64,000 nt of DNA from Candidatus Kinetoplastibacterium crithidii. GTDB lineage: Bacteria > Pseudomonadota > Gammaproteobacteria > Burkholderiales > Burkholderiaceae_B. Position numbers and translations under genes: made by a program. Of this stretch, positions 46,942 through 57,019 are shown piece by piece (position 1 is the stretch's first letter; the number at the start of each line of letters is the position of its first letter). The stretch is from assembly GCA_027557655.1 (NCBI GenBank), contig CP064915.1, positions 434,001-498,000 of the forward strand, read 5' to 3'. The notes under the pieces are model-generated. The model was not told where the DNA came from and did not search any database. It saw only the letters and a program-made list of their open reading frames with translations.

Positions 46942-48276
46942 TTATTCAATAAATTTCTTCAATTCTTGAATATCAAAATCTAAATTATAATTCTCTAGTA
47001 TAGGAAAATATTCAGATTCATTCATTCTTTCACTCTTGATTTTTTGCAAAAACATTTTAATATCTTTTATTAAAAAGCCTACATTATTAGCATCAGAAAA
47101 AGAACCTCTTGACTTTAGGATATCTTTTCCGGATGAAGATATTAAACGAAACTTAAAATGTCCTTTATTATCACGATAACAAACAAAGCGAGAATCTTTA
47201 TTACTGCTATTATTAGAATAAACATTTTTGTTATTAACAAATCTTTTTTTATTACTGCAGATATCCACATTTAAATCACGTAATCCAACTATATCTCGTA
47301 TATCTTTGATAACACTTTTAGAAAAAAAACGTGCTTTTTGAGCTCCTGATTGAAGAATATTCTCTATTAAATCTGGCTTAGAAATAAGCTTATTGTATCT
47401 TTCACGCATAGGCAATAATTCACTTTCTATTTTCTCATATAGAATATTCTTTGCTTCACCCCAAGACATACCATTATTCAGACTTAATTTGTAAGCTTCT
47501 GATTCTTCTTCTGTAGCAAATGCTCTAAAAAGAATATATAGATGAGAATCTTCTGCATTCTTAGGATCACCAGATTTGCTAGAGTCAGTTACTATACGCA
47601 TAATAGAAGAACGTAAATTTTTAGCTCCTCCTTCGAATAAAGGTATAGTATTATTATAACTTTTAGACATCTTGCGGCCATCTAAACCAGGTAAAGTAGC
47701 AACATTATCTACTATAAATGCTTCAGGTAAGATAAAAAAATTAACATTATATATATGGTTAAATTTTTGAGCTATATCTCTAGCCATTTCTAAATGTTGT
47801 ATCTGATCTTTCCCTACTGGAACTTTATTTGCTTTAAACATCAAAATATCTGCAGCCATCAAAATAGGATAAGAAAATAAACCCATACTGACGCCATCAT
47901 CTGCATCTAAAGATTTTGACAAGTTTTGACTAACTAAAGCCTTATAAGCATGTGCCCTATTCATTAAACCTTTAGCAGTACTACATGTAAGTATCCAACA
48001 TAACTCTAATATTTCAGGAATATCTGATTGTCTATAAAAAACAACTCTATCAACATCCAAACCAGCTGCTAACCAAGTAGCTGCTATTTCTAACCTAGAA
48101 CGATATAATCTGATTGGATCAGAACACTTTATTAATGCATGATAATCTGCTAGAAAAAAAAATGCATGTGTATCTGAATAAAGACTAGCCTGTATAGCTG
48201 GACGAATAGCACCAGCATAATTACCGAGATGAGGAGTACCAGAAGTAGTAATACCAGTAACAATACAGGTTTTCAT
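46942..48276 (-). CDS. trpS: Tryptophan--tRNA ligase
   Basis: Class I synthetase charging tRNA-Trp. It is 444 aa from ATG 48276; the longer frame adds 19 hydrophobic residues without family support. VTGITTSGTPHLGNYAGAI contains the HIGH-type motif (TPHLGNY) and LDGRKMSKSYNN is the KMSKS loop. The C-terminal part, rich in Asn/Ser/Lys (about 345-410), is an insertion also present in longer betaproteobacterial TrpS. It lies downstream of lpdA beyond a strong terminator. Confidence 0.94.
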   Translation of the reverse strand: MKTCIVTGITTSGTPHLGNYAGAIRPAIQASLYSDTHAFFFLADYHALIKCSDPIRLYRSRLEIAATWLAAGLDVDRVVFYRQSDIPEILELCWILTCSTAKGLMNRAHAYKALVSQNLSKSLDADDGVSMGLFSYPILMAADILMFKANKVPVGKDQIQHLEMARDIAQKFNHIYNVNFFILPEAFIVDNVATLPGLDGRKMSKSYNNTIPLFEGGAKNLRSSIMRIVTDSSKSGDPKNAEDSHLYILFRAFATEEESEAYKLSLNNGMSWGEAKNILYEKIESELLPMRERYNKLISKPDLIENILQSGAQKARFFSKSVIKDIRDIVGLRDLNVDICSNKKRFVNNKNVYSNNSSNKDSRFVCYRDNKGHFKFRLISSSGKDILKSRGSFSDANNVGFLIKDIKMFLQKIKSERMNESEYFPILENYNLDFDIQELKKFIE

Positions 48277-48329
48277 GAAATATATAATATAAAATTTAAA
48301 TAAATACTTAAAAGAAAGCAAAACAAAAA

Positions 48330-48365
48330 CCATAATATGATTGAATTAATTCAATCATATTATGG
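48330..48365 (-). terminator. Perfect 36-bp palindrome, terminator of the suc operon
   Basis: Two 18-nt halves (48330-48347 and 48348-48365) are exact reverse complements with no spacer, forming a long stem with a tight loop. On the minus strand it starts 10 bp after the lpdA stop and is followed by TTTTTGTTTTG. The best terminator in the window. Confidence 0.78.
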
Positions 48366-48375
48366 AATATTAATA

Positions 48376-49800
48376 CTAGTAATTTAAAGAACGCTTATCA
48401 ACTGCTAAAGCAGCTTCCTTCATTGACTCAGAAAGCGTTGGATGTGCATGACAAATACGAGCGATATCCTCTGCTGCACCTTTAAACTCCATAATCGTCA
48501 CAGCTTCCGAAATTAACTCAGAAGCCATAGGTCCTATAATATGAACACCTAACACCTCATCTGTTGAGGCATCAGCTATAATTTTTACAAAACCAGTTGT
48601 ATCTCCTAATGCTCTTGCTCTACCATTAGCTAAAAAAGGAAAACTACCAACTTTATACTTACGATCTTCCTGTTTTAACTGTTGTTCGTTTTTTCCAACC
48701 CAAGCAATTTCTGGTGAAGTATATATAACAGAAGGAATGGTATTAAAATTAACGTGACCATGTTGTCCAACTATACGTTCAGCAACAGCTACTCCTTCCT
48801 CTTCAGCTTTATGCGCTAACATAGGGCCTCTTACAACATCACCTATAGCCCAAATATTTGATAAATTTGTTTTACAATTATCATCAACTACTATAAAACC
48901 ACGTTCATCTATATTCAAACCAACTGCTGAAGCATTCAACCCATCAGTACGAGGAATACGTCCTATAGAAATAATAATTTTATCTACTAATAAGTCTTTT
49001 ACTAAAGCATCTTTATCTTTATATTTGATGGATACAGACTTACCAAGATTTTTAACCTCAATAATTTCAACACCAACTCTAATATCCAGGCCTTGTTTTG
49101 TAAATACCTTTAAAGCTTCTTTTGATATTTGAGAATCAGCTGCCATTAGAAAATCAGGCATAGCTTCAAGTATAGTGACATCAGAACCAAGTCTACGCCA
49201 TACACTTCCCATTTCAAGACCTATAACACCAGCACCTATAACACCTAATTTTTTAGGAACATTTTCAATGTTTAATGCACCATCATTAGACAGAACTGTT
49301 TTTTCATCAAATTTCAAACCAGGATACTCTCTGGCAGATGAACCAGTAGCAACTATTACATTTTTTGCTAATAATTCTTCATTCGATGAAGATACTTTTA
49401 TCAGTACATGATCTTTATTTTTCTCTACGAAAGAAGCAAGACCATTAAAAAAAGAAACCTTATTTTTTTTAAAAAGATATAAAATCCCTTCATTGTTTTG
49501 CTTAACTACTGAATTTTTACGGGAAATAAGTTTTTTTAGATTAAGTGATAAATTAGAAACTGCTATACCATGTTCATCAAAATGATGGTTTGCAAGATCA
49601 AAATGTTCTGAAGATTGCAACAATGCTTTAGATGGAATACAACCAACATTAGTACATGTCCCACCTGGAGCTGGAGAACCATCCGTATTTTTCCATTCAT
49701 CTATACAAGCTACATTCAATCCAAGCTGAGAAGCACGAATCGCTGCTATATATCCACCTGGACCGGCACCTATCACTACAAGATCAAATTGTTTTGACAT
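48376..49800 (-). CDS. lpdA: Dihydrolipoamide dehydrogenase (E3)
   Basis: FAD/NAD-dependent disulfide oxidoreductase that reoxidises lipoyl groups of the 2-oxoglutarate (and probably pyruvate) dehydrogenase complex. The protein is 474 aa. VVIGAGPGGYIAAIRASQLG binds FAD, the redox pair is GGTCTNVGCIPSK, GVIGAGVIGLEMGSVWRRLG binds NAD, and the C-terminal CHAHPTLSESMKEAAL carries the catalytic His-Glu. No N-terminal lipoyl domain is present. Third gene of sucA-sucB-lpdA; 118 bp with two hairpins separate it from sucB. Confidence 0.96.
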   Translation of the reverse strand: MSKQFDLVVIGAGPGGYIAAIRASQLGLNVACIDEWKNTDGSPAPGGTCTNVGCIPSKALLQSSEHFDLANHHFDEHGIAVSNLSLNLKKLISRKNSVVKQNNEGILYLFKKNKVSFFNGLASFVEKNKDHVLIKVSSSNEELLAKNVIVATGSSAREYPGLKFDEKTVLSNDGALNIENVPKKLGVIGAGVIGLEMGSVWRRLGSDVTILEAMPDFLMAADSQISKEALKVFTKQGLDIRVGVEIIEVKNLGKSVSIKYKDKDALVKDLLVDKIIISIGRIPRTDGLNASAVGLNIDERGFIVVDDNCKTNLSNIWAIGDVVRGPMLAHKAEEEGVAVAERIVGQHGHVNFNTIPSVIYTSPEIAWVGKNEQQLKQEDRKYKVGSFPFLANGRARALGDTTGFVKIIADASTDEVLGVHIIGPMASELISEAVTIMEFKGAAEDIARICHAHPTLSESMKEAALAVDKRSLNY

Positions 49801-49830
49801 ATTTTTACTATATAAATAGATTCATAAATT

Positions 49831-49857
49831 CTAGATATTACATTTAATAATATCTAG
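49831..49857. repeat. Hairpin between sucB and lpdA (proximal to lpdA)
   Basis: A perfect 10-bp inverted repeat (49831-49840 with 49848-49857) with a 7-nt loop lies in the lpdA leader. No T run follows on the minus strand. Possible processing or stability element. Confidence 0.5.
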
Positions 49858-49862
49858 GTCAT

Positions 49863-49901
49863 AAATAAGAGTATCCAATAATATAATGAACACTCTTATT
49901 T
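49863..49901. repeat. Hairpin downstream of sucB
   Basis: A 10-bp perfect inverted repeat (49863-49872 with 49892-49901) with a 19-nt loop lies 17 bp past the sucB stop. Only a short interrupted T stretch follows on the minus strand. It may be a weak terminator or RNase-processing site that adjusts E3 level relative to E1/E2. Confidence 0.45.
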
Positions 49902-49918
49902 TTAGAAAACAAAATATT

Positions 49919-51133
49919 TTATAAATCCAATAAAAGACTTTGTGGATCTTCTAATGCATCTTTAATTGCTACTAAACCCAATACAGCTTCACGACCATCA
50001 ATAATTCTATGATCATAAGATAATGCTAGATAATTCATAGGACGAATAACTATCTGACCATTTTCAACAACAGCACGTTCCTTAGTAGCATGTATTCCAA
50101 GAATAGCAGATTGAGGAGGGTTAATTATCGGAGTAGACAACATTGACCCAAAAACTCCACCATTTGATATAGAAAATGTCCCACCTGTCATTTCTTCTAT
50201 ACTTAATTTGCCATCTGCTGCTCTTTTACCAAAATCAGCAATAGATTTTTCTATATCTGATATAGATAATTGATCTGCATTTCTAAGTATTGGGACGACA
50301 AGACCTCTTGGACTACCAACAGCAATACCAATATCAAAATAACCATGATATATAATGTCTTTTCCATCGATAGAAGCATTAATTAATGGAAATTTCTTGA
50401 GTGCGGCAACAGCAGCTTTTACAAAAAAAGACATGAAACCTAATTTTACACCATGTTCTTTTTCAAACTTATCTTTATATTTACGTCTTATATCGATAAC
50501 AGACTGCATATTAACTTCATTAAAAGTAGTTAATATAGCATTTTCTTGTTGAGACTGTATTAACCTTTCAGCAATCCTTGCTCTTAAACGACTCATAGGA
50601 ACACGCTGTTCTGGTCTTCCATCAATAGAAAATGTTTTTGGCTGTGTATTATCTATTGTAGGCTTAGCAACAGCAGATAAAGGTTTTGTAGATAAAACAT
50701 CAGATTTTGTTACTCTACCATCCCTTCCAGAACCAGGTATTGATGATATGTCTAAACCTTTTTCAGATAATATTTTTGAAGCTGCAGGTGAAGCTACATT
50801 TTTCATATCCTTAATATTATGGTTAGAAGTTTCATTCAATGATTCAGTAGAATTTGAAATGTTTTTAGAGACATCCTCAGATGCTGCTTTAGCAGCAGTG
50901 TCTATTTTTGCAATCAATTCGCCAGAAACAACAGTACTACTATCTCCTCTAACTATTTCTATCAGCACACCAGAAGATGGAGCTGGAACTTCTAAAACAA
51001 CTTTATCAGTTTCAATTTCTATTAAAATCTCATCTGACTCTACAAAAGAACCTACACTCTTTTTCCAAGACATCATAGTAGCTTCTGAAATAGACTCAGA
51101 CAACTGAGGAACAACAACATCAATAATAGCCAT
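49919..51133 (-). CDS. sucB: Dihydrolipoyllysine succinyltransferase (E2 of 2-oxoglutarate dehydrogenase)
   Basis: Core of the 2-oxoglutarate dehydrogenase complex. The protein is 404 aa. One lipoyl domain (lipoyl Lys in EIETDKVVLEVPAP), a Ser/Asn/Lys-rich linker, an E3-binding domain (SPAASKILSEKGLDISSIPGSGRDGRVTK is the region 110-140), then the catalytic domain with the active-site motif ALSYDHRIIDGREAV. It lies 39 bp downstream of sucA. Confidence 0.96.
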   Translation of the reverse strand: MAIIDVVVPQLSESISEATMMSWKKSVGSFVESDEILIEIETDKVVLEVPAPSSGVLIEIVRGDSSTVVSGELIAKIDTAAKAASEDVSKNISNSTESLNETSNHNIKDMKNVASPAASKILSEKGLDISSIPGSGRDGRVTKSDVLSTKPLSAVAKPTIDNTQPKTFSIDGRPEQRVPMSRLRARIAERLIQSQQENAILTTFNEVNMQSVIDIRRKYKDKFEKEHGVKLGFMSFFVKAAVAALKKFPLINASIDGKDIIYHGYFDIGIAVGSPRGLVVPILRNADQLSISDIEKSIADFGKRAADGKLSIEEMTGGTFSISNGGVFGSMLSTPIINPPQSAILGIHATKERAVVENGQIVIRPMNYLALSYDHRIIDGREAVLGLVAIKDALEDPQSLLLDL

Positions 51134-51172
51134 AATGGTAAATCCCGTAATTCATTAACAATTATAAAAATA

Positions 51173-54049
51173 TCATTTAGCAAGTATAACCTTAAATTTT
51201 TGAGCAAAAGCCTGATCAATTAAATTCTTTTGTTGTTCTTGATGCTTAGCTAAATAACCCACTGCAGGAGATGCAGACGCATTACGTCCAGCATAACCAA
51301 GTTTTTGACCCTCTTTCATATTTTCATATAAATGATGTTGAATATAATACCAAGGACCTTGATTTTGTGGTTCATCTTGTACCCATATGATTTCAGATAC
51401 ATTAGGATATTTCTGTAGTTCAGCCTCAAAAGATTTATGAGCGAAAGGATATAATTGCTCAATTCTAACTATAGCAACATTATCCAATGATCTTTCTTTA
51501 CGAGAATTTACTAGATCATAATATACCTTACCAGAACAGGCTAATAATCTTTTCACTGATTTTGCATTAATACTAGAATCAACTTCTGGAATTACCATTT
51601 TGAAAGATCCTTCAGATAAATCCTTTAATGGTGAACTTGCATCTTTATTACGCAACAAAGATTTAGGAGTAAAAATCACTAAAGGCTTACGGAAAGGACG
51701 GATCATCTGTCTACGCAACAAGTGAAATATTTGTGATGCAGCAGTAGGCTGAACAACCTGCATATTATTATCAGAACATAATTGCAAAAATCTTTCAATT
51801 CTTCCAGAAGAATGCTCAGGACCCTGACCTTCATATCCATGAGGTAACATCATAGTCAAACCAGAATGACGACCCCATTTGGCTTCACCAGATGATATAA
51901 ATTGATCTATAACTACTTGAGCTCCATTGACAAAATCACCAAATTGAGCTTCCCATATTGTAAGAGTATTAGGCTCTGAACAAGAATAACCATATTCAAA
52001 TCCCAATACAGCTTCCTCAGAGAGCACAGAATCTATGACAACAAAAGGAGCTTGAGAATCAGAAATATTTTTAAGAGGAACATATACTCCATCATCCCAT
52101 TTTTCTCTATTTTGATCATGTAAAACAGCATGTCTATGTGTAAATGTACCACGACCAGAATCTTGACCAGTAATTCTTATAGCATAACCAGAATTTAGCA
52201 AAGTAGCAAAAGCTAAATGCTCAGCCATCCCATAATCCAAATTAATCTCTCCATGAGACATTTTACGACGATCGTTTAACAGTTTGGCAACTAATGGATG
52301 TGCATTAAAACCATCAGGAACTTTAGTTATCAATTCACCTATACGATTCAATTCAGAAATAGGAACAGCAGTATCTGCATGATCTGTCCATTTGGAATTT
52401 AAAAATGGTGCCCAATCTATAGCATATTTACTTTTATGATCCGTTAATATTGGCTCAATGGTACGTTGTCCGTCTTCCATAACCTGACGATATTCTTTTA
52501 CAAAACTATCAGCTTCTTCAGAAGTTAAAACTTTTTGATCGACCAACTTATCAGCATACAACTTACGTGTTCCTGGATGTTGTTTAATGCGACTATACAT
52601 CAAAGGTTGGGTTAAAGCAGGAGTATCTTGCTCATTATGACCAAGCTTACGGAAACAAACAATATCAATAACAACATCACGACCAAATTTCATTCTATAA
52701 TCAACAGCCAATTTGCTCGCAAACACAACCGCTTCAGGATCATCTCCATTAACATGAAATACTGGAGCTTCAATCATTTTAACAACATCTGTACAGTATA
52801 TCGTTGACCTAGCATCTCTAGGATCAGATGTCGTAAAACCTATTTGATTATTTATAACAATATGTATTGTACCACCAGTACCATATCCTCTAGTTAAAGC
52901 TAGATTCAATGTTTCCATAACAACGCCTTGACCAGCAAAAGCAGAATCACCATGAACAAGAACAGGAAGAACTTGTTGTTTTCCTTTATGATCTTCTCTT
53001 CTCTCTTGCCTAGCTCTAGCACTACCCTCAACAACTGGATTAACAATTTCTAAATGCGATGGATTAAAGGCTAGGGACAAATGGACAGGACCACTTCGCG
53101 TTGCTAGATCACTAGAAAAACCATTATGGTATTTAACATCACCATCACTAAGAAATTGTGAATGTTTACCTTCAAATTCTGCAAACAAATCAGCAGGCAT
53201 TTTACCCATGATATTTACCAGCATGTTTAAACGGCCTCTATGAGCCATGCCGACTATAACTTCCTGAATTCCAAGATCAGCAGCATGATTAACAACTTCA
53301 TCCATAGAAGCTATAAAACTTTCTCCTCCTTCAAGAGAAAAACGTTTCTGCCCAACATATTTTGTATGCAAAAATCTCTCTAAACCTTCAGCCTCAGTTA
53401 ATTGTTGTAATATATGACGCTTTCCATCAACACCTAGATTAATATCTACTCCTTGAGTTGATTCCATACGCTCCTGTACCCATCTTTTTATTACAGGATT
53501 AGATATATGCATAAACTCAACGCCTATAGAGCGGCAATAGGTGTTTCTCAAGGATTTTAAGATTTCCCTCAAAGTCATAGTACTAGATTTTGAAAAATAA
53601 GTACTACTTGAAGAGTAGGCCTGATCAAGATCAGATTCTATAAATCCATAAAAAGCTGGATCTAACTCCGGAATATCAGGACGCTCTTTTCTTTTCAGAG
53701 GATCTAAATCAGCCCAATGAACTCCTAAGGATCTATAAGCAGCAATTATAGATTGTACAAACACTTGCTTTGAGGCAACTGATAAATCTGTAGAATTAGA
53801 ACTATTATTAACAAAAGAATTTGTTTTAGCTCTGTAAGCAAAAGACTCTACTATAGGGGCATGAGCTTGATCTACAGTTTTCTCGCTACCATCTGTAGCT
53901 GGTGAATTCTGCAAATGATCAAAATACTCTCGCCAATGTTCAGCTACAGCAGCTGGGTTATCAAGATAAATCTCGTATAACTCTTCTACATATGGCGCAT
54001 TACCGCCAAATAAATATGATGTGGACAACGATTCTTTATTAGAAGACAT
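51173..54049 (-). CDS. sucA: 2-oxoglutarate dehydrogenase E1 component
   Basis: Thiamine-diphosphate-dependent E1 that decarboxylates 2-oxoglutarate and loads succinyl groups on SucB. The protein is 958 aa, full length. The short N-terminal E2-binding helix contains YLFGGNAPYVEELYEIYLDNP; GMAHRGRLNMLVNIMGK is the substrate-binding part; GDSAFAGQGVVMETLNLA with NNQIGFTT is the ThDP site. A complete TCA step is thus kept. Preceded by the structured sucA leader; an AAGGTG Shine-Dalgarno lies just past its last stem. Confidence 0.97.
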   Translation of the reverse strand: MSSNKESLSTSYLFGGNAPYVEELYEIYLDNPAAVAEHWREYFDHLQNSPATDGSEKTVDQAHAPIVESFAYRAKTNSFVNNSSNSTDLSVASKQVFVQSIIAAYRSLGVHWADLDPLKRKERPDIPELDPAFYGFIESDLDQAYSSSSTYFSKSSTMTLREILKSLRNTYCRSIGVEFMHISNPVIKRWVQERMESTQGVDINLGVDGKRHILQQLTEAEGLERFLHTKYVGQKRFSLEGGESFIASMDEVVNHAADLGIQEVIVGMAHRGRLNMLVNIMGKMPADLFAEFEGKHSQFLSDGDVKYHNGFSSDLATRSGPVHLSLAFNPSHLEIVNPVVEGSARARQERREDHKGKQQVLPVLVHGDSAFAGQGVVMETLNLALTRGYGTGGTIHIVINNQIGFTTSDPRDARSTIYCTDVVKMIEAPVFHVNGDDPEAVVFASKLAVDYRMKFGRDVVIDIVCFRKLGHNEQDTPALTQPLMYSRIKQHPGTRKLYADKLVDQKVLTSEEADSFVKEYRQVMEDGQRTIEPILTDHKSKYAIDWAPFLNSKWTDHADTAVPISELNRIGELITKVPDGFNAHPLVAKLLNDRRKMSHGEINLDYGMAEHLAFATLLNSGYAIRITGQDSGRGTFTHRHAVLHDQNREKWDDGVYVPLKNISDSQAPFVVIDSVLSEEAVLGFEYGYSCSEPNTLTIWEAQFGDFVNGAQVVIDQFISSGEAKWGRHSGLTMMLPHGYEGQGPEHSSGRIERFLQLCSDNNMQVVQPTAASQIFHLLRRQMIRPFRKPLVIFTPKSLLRNKDASSPLKDLSEGSFKMVIPEVDSSINAKSVKRLLACSGKVYYDLVNSRKERSLDNVAIVRIEQLYPFAHKSFEAELQKYPNVSEIIWVQDEPQNQGPWYYIQHHLYENMKEGQKLGYAGRNASASPAVGYLAKHQEQQKNLIDQAFAQKFKVILAK

Positions 54050-54060
54050 AATTTAGCTTC

Positions 54061-54160
54061 ACCTTTTCGAGCATTTCACTCGACACGATGCAGGGATAAA
54101 ACCTTCCGCGACACGGACTTCCCGTTCAGCGGATAGCAATGGGCAGAAGGCATGTAAATT
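54061..54160 (-). ncRNA. Structured sucA leader, sucA RNA motif candidate
   Basis: This 100-bp block has 50 G+C while its flanks are almost pure AT. On the minus strand it contains a nested hairpin at 54106-54132 (outer CCGC/GCGG, inner ACGG/CCGT), flanking CCTTC/GAAGG pairing, and a short hairpin at 54068-54082 (CGAG/CTCG, 7-nt loop) directly before the Shine-Dalgarno of sucA. The Burkholderiales sucA RNA motif, a predicted cis-regulatory RNA found only upstream of sucA, is the likely identity. Match to its consensus is from memory of location and taxon, not an alignment. Confidence 0.62.
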
Positions 54161-54722
54161 TTAAAAGCCACTAAGGCTAAAATAACTAGCACATTAATTA
54201 TAACTCATTAGTTATAACTTTATAACTACTTATTACAACAATTATTGTACACAAAAAAATGCTTAAATATCAGGAATTCAGCATTATAGGTATACTGATT
54301 AACATCATAAAACAACAAAAAACATAAAACTTATTAATAATGAATTATCAAATGACGCATCATAAATAAACAATTATAATTTTATAGTATAAGAAATGAC
54401 TTTATAGCATAAGAAAACATTGTTAATATAATTGTAATTAAACAAACAAATAAAATTACTTAATTTTTAAAAGTTCTTATGAAGAAAGAATTTCTTATGA
54501 AGAAAGAATATTTATGAGATAATAAAATTTTTCGTAAAACTAAATATTAATCAAATATGTTAGCATTTATAGTCGGCTATAATTATAAAATTATAAATTA
54601 AGAGATTAATTTTTAATCAAATATTGGTAACAGTTTGTATAAAATACTAATTTGCTATTTATATAGTATCGTCAAGCTGTCTAAGAACTTTATTATAAAA
54701 CTTTCAACAAAGTGTAAAAAAT
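54161..54722. other. 562-bp AT-rich gap between sucA leader and maeB
   Basis: Very AT-rich, no gene seen. It should hold promoters for the sucA operon (minus) and maeB (plus). Contains an 18-bp tandem duplication at 54474-54509 and loosely repeated ttatagtataagaaa-type words near 54381-54417. Confidence 0.5.
54474..54509. repeat. Perfect tandem duplication, 18-bp unit
   Basis: ttcttatgaagaaagaat occurs at 54474-54491 and exactly again at 54492-54509, about 210 bp upstream of maeB. Probably replication slippage; a regulatory role is not shown. Confidence 0.85.
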
Positions 54723-57005
54723 ATGGATGAAAATTTAAATCAAAGAGCATTAGAATATCATGCTTTTCCTACTCCAGGAAAAATATCTGTCACTCCTACT
54801 AAAACATTAGCTAATCAAGATGATTTATCTTTAGCCTACTCTCCCGGAGTAGCTGCTGCTTGTATGGCGATTTTTAACTCTGGAGACAGTGCTGCTTCAA
54901 TGTATACCTCCAGATCTAACTTAGTCGGAGTAATTACAAATGGCACAGCAGTTTTAGGTCTAGGTAATATAGGGCCTTTGGCATCAAAACCAGTAATGGA
55001 AGGCAAAGGATGTTTATTTAAGAAATTTGCTGGAATTGATGTTTTTGATATTGAACTAGCAGAAAATGATCCAGACAAACTTGTAGATATAATATCAGCC
55101 TTAGAACCCACATTAGGTGGTGTTAATCTCGAAGATATAAAAGCACCAGAATGTTTTTATATTGAGAAGAAACTCAGAGAAAAAATGAAAATACCAGTTT
55201 TCCATGATGATCAACATGGTACTGCAATAATATCATCTGCTGCTATTCTAAATGGCCTTAAGGTAGTAAACAAAAAAATAGAGGATGTTAAAATAGCTTG
55301 TTCTGGAGCTGGTGCTGCTGCTATTTCATGTCTAGACCTTTTAGTAAGGTTAGGAGCAAAAATTGAAAATATCTATGTAGTAGATTCTCGTGGAGTTATA
55401 TGGGAAGGCAGAGATGAAAACATGGAAATTAATAAGCGTAGGTATGCTAAAAAAACTTCCTCAAGAACTCTAGCCGATGTTGTAAAAAATGCAGACGTAT
55501 TCTTAGGCTGCTCTGCAGCAAAAGTTTTAACTCCTGAAATGGTTAAAACTATGGCTAATAAACCTCTTATTTTGGCTTTAGCAAACCCAGAACCAGAAAT
55601 ATTACCAACGCTAGCTAAAGAAGTTAGACCAGATTGCATAATAGCCACAGGAAGGTCAGATTATCCTAACCAAGTAAATAATGTTTTATGTTTCCCCTTC
55701 ATCTTTAGAGGAGCCCTGGATTGCGGAGCCTCACAAATTACAGAAGAAATGAAGATGGCTACTGTTAGGGCTATAGCTGATTTAGCGCAAGCAGAACAAA
55801 ATGATGAAGTAGCTTCTGCCTATTCTGGTCAAAATCTGTCTTTCGGTCCAGAATATATAATACCTAAACCGTTTGACCCTAGATTAATAGTACATATAGC
55901 ACCAGCTGTTGCAAAAGCAGCTCAAGAATCAGGTGTTGCTAAAAGACCTATAAAAAATTTAGAAGCTTATAAACAAAAATTAGCATCTTACGTTTATCAT
56001 TCTGGTCAACTAATGCTTCCTTTATTTGAACAAGCACAAAAAGATCTTAAGAGAGTAATTTATGCTGATGGTGAAAATGAAAGAGTATTAAGAGCGGTAC
56101 AAACGATAATAGATGAAAAATTAGCATATCCTATACTAATAGGTAGGTCATCAGTAATAGAAATGCGAATAAAAAAATTGGGTTTGCGAATCAATATAAA
56201 TAATGATTTAGAAATAGTTAATCCAGAAGATGATATTAGATTTAAAGATCTATGGACTAGTTATTATAAATTAAAATGTAGAGATGGAGTAACTCCAGAT
56301 ATTGCTAAATCTATGATCAGAAAACATAATACTCTTATAGGAGCTATGCTTCTCAAAAGAGGTGATGCTGATGCAATGCTATGTGGAGTTACAACAAAGT
56401 ACAATAATCAATTAAAATACATAGATGAAGTAATCGGAAAAGAATCAAATAATACATATGCAGCCCTGAATATATTAATGTTACCAAATCAAACATTATT
56501 TATTGCAGATACTCAAGTTAATGAGGACCCTAATTCTCAAGAAATTGCTAATATAGCTATACAAGCTGTACAAAAAATGCTCAATTTTGGTTTCACTCCT
56601 AAAGTAGCATTATTGTCTCATTCTAATTTTGGTAGCCAAATCAGCAAATCCTCACAAAAAATGTCAGAGGCATTAAAAATAATAAGAAGATTAGAACCAG
56701 AATTAGAAGTAGAAGGAGAAATGCATGCTGATTCTGCTTTATCTGAAAAAATAAGAAATATTTCTTATCCAGATAACAACCTTAAGGGTGTTGCAAATCT
56801 TTTAATAATGCCTAATTTAGATGCAGGAAATATTGCTCATAACTTACTCAAAATGACCGGCAGTAACGGTATAACTGTTGGTCCTATATTATTAGGATCA
56901 TCTAGACCAGTCCACATTTTGACGAATAGTTCAACCGTAAGAAGAATAATCAATATGACAGTTTTAGCTGTGATTGATGCTCAAAAAGAAAAAAATAAAA
57001 CATAA
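54723..57005 (+). CDS. maeB: NADP-dependent malic enzyme with phosphotransacetylase-like domain
   Basis: Converts malate to pyruvate and CO2 with NADPH. The protein is 760 aa. The malic enzyme half (about 1-430) has SLAYSPGVAAACMAI, VTNGTAVLGLGNIGPLASKPVMEGK, IPVFHDDQHGTAI and the NAD(P) fold IACSGAGAAAISCLDLLV. The C-terminal half (about 440-755) is a PTA_PTB domain (YADGENERVLRAVQTI), thought to be regulatory and not catalytic in MaeB. Divergent from sucA; followed by a good terminator. Confidence 0.95.
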   Translation: MDENLNQRALEYHAFPTPGKISVTPTKTLANQDDLSLAYSPGVAAACMAIFNSGDSAASMYTSRSNLVGVITNGTAVLGLGNIGPLASKPVMEGKGCLFKKFAGIDVFDIELAENDPDKLVDIISALEPTLGGVNLEDIKAPECFYIEKKLREKMKIPVFHDDQHGTAIISSAAILNGLKVVNKKIEDVKIACSGAGAAAISCLDLLVRLGAKIENIYVVDSRGVIWEGRDENMEINKRRYAKKTSSRTLADVVKNADVFLGCSAAKVLTPEMVKTMANKPLILALANPEPEILPTLAKEVRPDCIIATGRSDYPNQVNNVLCFPFIFRGALDCGASQITEEMKMATVRAIADLAQAEQNDEVASAYSGQNLSFGPEYIIPKPFDPRLIVHIAPAVAKAAQESGVAKRPIKNLEAYKQKLASYVYHSGQLMLPLFEQAQKDLKRVIYADGENERVLRAVQTIIDEKLAYPILIGRSSVIEMRIKKLGLRININNDLEIVNPEDDIRFKDLWTSYYKLKCRDGVTPDIAKSMIRKHNTLIGAMLLKRGDADAMLCGVTTKYNNQLKYIDEVIGKESNNTYAALNILMLPNQTLFIADTQVNEDPNSQEIANIAIQAVQKMLNFGFTPKVALLSHSNFGSQISKSSQKMSEALKIIRRLEPELEVEGEMHADSALSEKIRNISYPDNNLKGVANLLIMPNLDAGNIAHNLLKMTGSNGITVGPILLGSSRPVHILTNSSTVRRIINMTVLAVIDAQKEKNKT

Positions 57006-57019
57006 TTTTTCTATTATTA

